DNA of 64,000 nt from CBDFLA01 sp965248915. Lineage in GTDB: Bacteria; Pseudomonadota; Alphaproteobacteria; M2410. This document shows, piece after piece, positions 61,813 to 64,000 of the stretch (its first letter is position 1; the number at the start of each line of letters is the position of its first letter). Below the pieces are notes generated by a model. The model did not search any database, had not been told where the DNA came from, and saw nothing but the letters and a program-made list of their open reading frames with translations. Position numbers and translations under genes: made by a program. The stretch is from positions 2,480,001 to 2,544,000 of the forward strand of contig OZ252216.1 in the NCBI GenBank assembly GCA_965248915.1, given 5' to 3'.

Positions 61813-63171
61813 ATGAGAAGTCTCGCAATTGTCAACACCACGCTTCCAACGATGGAAGATACAATCCAATACACCTCAGGTGAGTCATTGGTGGATTACG
61901 ACATAGTCGTATTTGATCCAAAAATCCCACACATGAGTCGTGAACGCTTCTCGGCCGGAGATTCCTGCATCACGATCGAGGATACGAAAACTGTTCGACG
62001 ATCAATTTCCCATTGGTCCAATGAAATTACCGTAGCACTTCGAAACGGGAAGACGATCTATTTTCTATTGGCTGAGCAGAAAATCGATTATGGAGCCATA
62101 AGTGCCGACTCCCCTAGAAAAGGATCCACAACGTACAACACGATACCGGTTGATAACTATTCGGTGTTGCCATTTTCGCTGAGTGTAAGAAATACAAAGG
62201 GAAGAAAGATTAGAATCGATAACGAACAATTTGGTGGGTTGTCGGCCGCTATTTACAATGAGGTCGGGTATCGGGTCACAATAGATTCGACCGCCACCAA
62301 GAAGATCTTCTCTACGAGAGATGGATCAGGTGTAGTCGCTGCAATAATGAAATTGGAAGGGTCGCCGGGTAACCTTGTTTTCCTACCATACATAAATTTC
62401 TATGAACTTGCGGATGACGAACAAGATGACTGGACAGACGAAGAGGTCCGCCTTGCACACAAGTTTACTGATCAATTGTTTTCCATTGACAAGGTTCTTA
62501 GGGCCGATAGCGACCAGACACCTACCCCGACCTGGATGGATTCAATCAGGCAGCCAAAGAAAGTCGCAGCGATCAACAGTGAAATTGAGGAGATTCAGGA
62601 TAGAATCAACAAACTTGCAATCGAAAAGGGCGACAAACTCAAATCAAAGAAACAAGTGGCGAGATTTACTTCATTGCTCTTCGAGAAAGGAAAAGCCCTC
62701 GAATCGGCAATCGAAGATAGTTTGGAACTCTTGGGGTATGAGGTCGAAAACCTTAGGGAAGGCGATCTAGAGATTGATCATGTCATAACGAGGGCCGGCG
62801 GTATACGCATGATCGGGGAGTCGGAAGGTAAGGATAGCGCTGCAATTGGAATCGCCAAGTTCAGGCAACTAGAATCGAATATCGGAGAAGACTTCGAAAG
62901 AGACGAAATTGATCTCCCGGCAAAAGGTATAATTTTCGGAAACGCTTATCGTTTGATCGCACCGGGTAAGAGGAAACCTTTCTTCACTGACAAATGCTTG
63001 ACCAATGCAGATCGATTGGGGATCGCACTAGTTCGGACTGTGGATCTCTACGACGTGGTTCTGCATATTCTTGACAATCCAAGCGATGTGGAATTCGTTG
63101 AAACCTGTCGAGATGCACTTGAAAACACGAGCGGCAACATTGTCGACTTCAATCTACAAAAATGGAATTGA
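61813..63171 (+). CDS. Putative PD-(D/E)xK-like nuclease effector
   Basis: 452 aa, lower GC than its neighbours. Residues 1-250 are mixed alpha/beta with no family I recognise. Residues 255-310 form a charged helix with Lys-rich segments. The segment 310-345 has GDLEID (D318, D322) followed after 15 residues by E338-G-K340, the pattern of a PD-(D/E)xK restriction-type fold, within a helix-strand-strand order like LGYEVENLREGDLEIDHV. TTGATA and TAAGAAT 18 bp apart form a promoter just before it. Probably a horizontally acquired defence-type gene; function is inference. Confidence 0.6.
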   Translation: MRSLAIVNTTLPTMEDTIQYTSGESLVDYDIVVFDPKIPHMSRERFSAGDSCITIEDTKTVRRSISHWSNEITVALRNGKTIYFLLAEQKIDYGAISADSPRKGSTTYNTIPVDNYSVLPFSLSVRNTKGRKIRIDNEQFGGLSAAIYNEVGYRVTIDSTATKKIFSTRDGSGVVAAIMKLEGSPGNLVFLPYINFYELADDEQDDWTDEEVRLAHKFTDQLFSIDKVLRADSDQTPTPTWMDSIRQPKKVAAINSEIEEIQDRINKLAIEKGDKLKSKKQVARFTSLLFEKGKALESAIEDSLELLGYEVENLREGDLEIDHVITRAGGIRMIGESEGKDSAAIGIAKFRQLESNIGEDFERDEIDLPAKGIIFGNAYRLIAPGKRKPFFTDKCLTNADRLGIALVRTVDLYDVVLHILDNPSDVEFVETCRDALENTSGNIVDFNLQKWN

Positions 63172-63240
63172 GACAGCATTTGAATGCTCACAAGAGTAAT
63201 GTGTCTGCTTAGCATCGCGTCGAATGCAATTTTCGCAGTA

Positions 63241-64000
63241 TCAGCTCGGCGAGTTTGGCGGAATGATCCGCGCTAGCGGCCCGCGATTTGGGAAGGGTGC
63301 GGTGAGCACGGCTCGAAGACCGTTCCATGCGCCGCCCAGCAGGACCAAGGCACCGCCAAGAACAATCATGGTCGTCGCCGTCCGCCACAAGCCGGAAAGC
63401 CCTGCATCCCCTGAAAGTTGGGAGATGGCAAAGGCGGCGGTCAAAATGCCGGAAACCAAAAGCGCGCGACGATTGATGAGCAGAGACACCACAGCGAAGC
63501 CGCCAACGATGATGAGCGCCAGTTGCGGCGAGGTTCCGCCGCCAAACTTTTCCATGATGCCCGTAAAGAGAACCGGCGCAGCAAAAAGATGCAGCCAGAA
63601 CGCATTGTCCGAAAAGCGTCGGCGACGTTCGGGATCAAGCGCATCGAAATAAAGACCGAGCAAGAAGAGGACAATGCCCGACCAGATCCATAAAGATAAG
63701 AAACTTGGGGAGAAGGCCCCTGTATTGTCGCTCAGCGTCCAGCCTTGGCGAAAAATGAAGATGGAAAAGACAAAGCTCGCCACACCAACGCCCGCACCGC
63801 CCATGGCGAACGGCAATTTCATCCGCAGATAAAAAACGAGTGAAGCCGCCGTCATGATAATGGACATGACAAGCGGAAAGGCGCGCGAGGATTGCATCGC
63901 GTCCATAATCTGATCGAAACCTTGAACGTCGACTTGGACACCGAGATAGGCGACCGCACCAGCGAAAAAGATGAACCAGCTATACCCAGAAAAGAGCACG
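63241..64000 (-). CDS. Multi-pass membrane protein, partial (runs off right edge)
   Basis: At least 253 codons are visible and the frame is open at the edge, so the start lies outside the window. About eight hydrophobic segments are seen, including FAMGGAGVGVASFVFSIFIF and LWIWSGIVLFLLGLYFDAL. The pattern resembles membrane proteins of the DUF2157/DUF4401 group, but I cannot assign it. It ends 70 nt from the nuclease-like gene, tail to tail. Confidence 0.65.
   Translation of the reverse strand, partial: VLFSGYSWFIFFAGAVAYLGVQVDVQGFDQIMDAMQSSRAFPLVMSIIMTAASLVFYLRMKLPFAMGGAGVGVASFVFSIFIFRQGWTLSDNTGAFSPSFLSLWIWSGIVLFLLGLYFDALDPERRRRFSDNAFWLHLFAAPVLFTGIMEKFGGGTSPQLALIIVGGFAVVSLLINRRALLVSGILTAAFAISQLSGDAGLSGLWRTATTMIVLGGALVLLGGAWNGLRAVLTAPFPNRGPLARIIPPNSPS

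Noticed and set aside
61408..63240. A third tail duplication, of the cupin gene, around the nuclease-like gene
   Set aside because: The last 100 nt of the cupin were compared by eye with 63172-63240 and with the end of the membrane protein gene; no repeat is present. The insertion logic is therefore not shown here.

Overview
The window looks like chromosome of a free-living, probably marine, alphaproteobacterium. Support comes from a Caulobacter-type tad/cpa pilus locus preceded by CtrA-like boxes, the ethylmalonyl-CoA pathway genes ccr, ecm and mcd, many acyl-CoA dehydrogenases (ACADs), coq7, gluQ and moderate GC. I cannot place it below class with confidence; order Hyphomicrobiales or Parvibaculales is a guess.

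Layout. 1-216: edge of an unknown minus-strand gene. 217-1061: regulatory region with a palindrome, two CtrA-like boxes and a hairpin. 1062-12958: complete Flp/Tad pilus operon (pilin, CpaB, CpaC, short CpaD-like lipoprotein, TadG, two TadE-like pseudopilins, CpaE, CpaF, TadB, TadC, TadD, CpaA). 12970-21461: metabolic genes (acyltransferase, CoA-transferase, Fhs, GNAT, YeiH, DoxX, ABM monooxygenase, SLC13 carrier). 21732-30868: periplasmic TPR protein, then a minus-strand envelope export set (thioredoxin protein, LolA-like protein, two FtsX-type permeases, ATPase, beta-barrel) and a DUF1330 protein. 31109-33271: two serine penicillin-recognising enzymes in tandem, one a class D beta-lactamase with all catalytic motifs. 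33296-45864: acyl-CoA catabolism (four ACADs, enoyl-CoA hydratase, DsbA-type isomerase, SDR, alpha/beta hydrolase, molybdopterin oxidoreductase) and an HxlR regulator with a near-perfect operator. 47821-55126: tRNA-Leu(CAA), exoD, dsbB, coq7, an Ala/Asp-rich lipoprotein, HNH protein, DNA glycosylase, gluQ, and a vWA protein next to a large membrane protein. 55547-63171: ecm, ccr and mcd with a DUF1801 protein, a cupin and a nuclease-like gene. 63241-64000: edge of a membrane protein gene.

The most interesting observation is a repeated insertion architecture. At two unrelated ACAD genes, foreign-looking DNA sits exactly behind the stop codon, and a second diverged copy of the gene's own 3' tail lies on the far side of it. 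The first insert (34517-35496) carries a secreted TPR protein and is followed by a 114-nt tail copy (15 mismatches, nearly all silent). The second (45865-47744) carries a gene resembling the anti-phage dCTP deaminases plus a translationally coupled 64-aa ORF, and is followed by a 45-nt tail copy. In both cases the distal tail sits where the native 3' end would be expected, 9 nt from a convergent gene and 31 nt from a tRNA. This suggests cargo arrives with a donor version of the host gene tail. No recombinase is present. A third gene with a PD-(D/E)xK-like motif (61813-63171) sits behind a cupin but has no tail copy.
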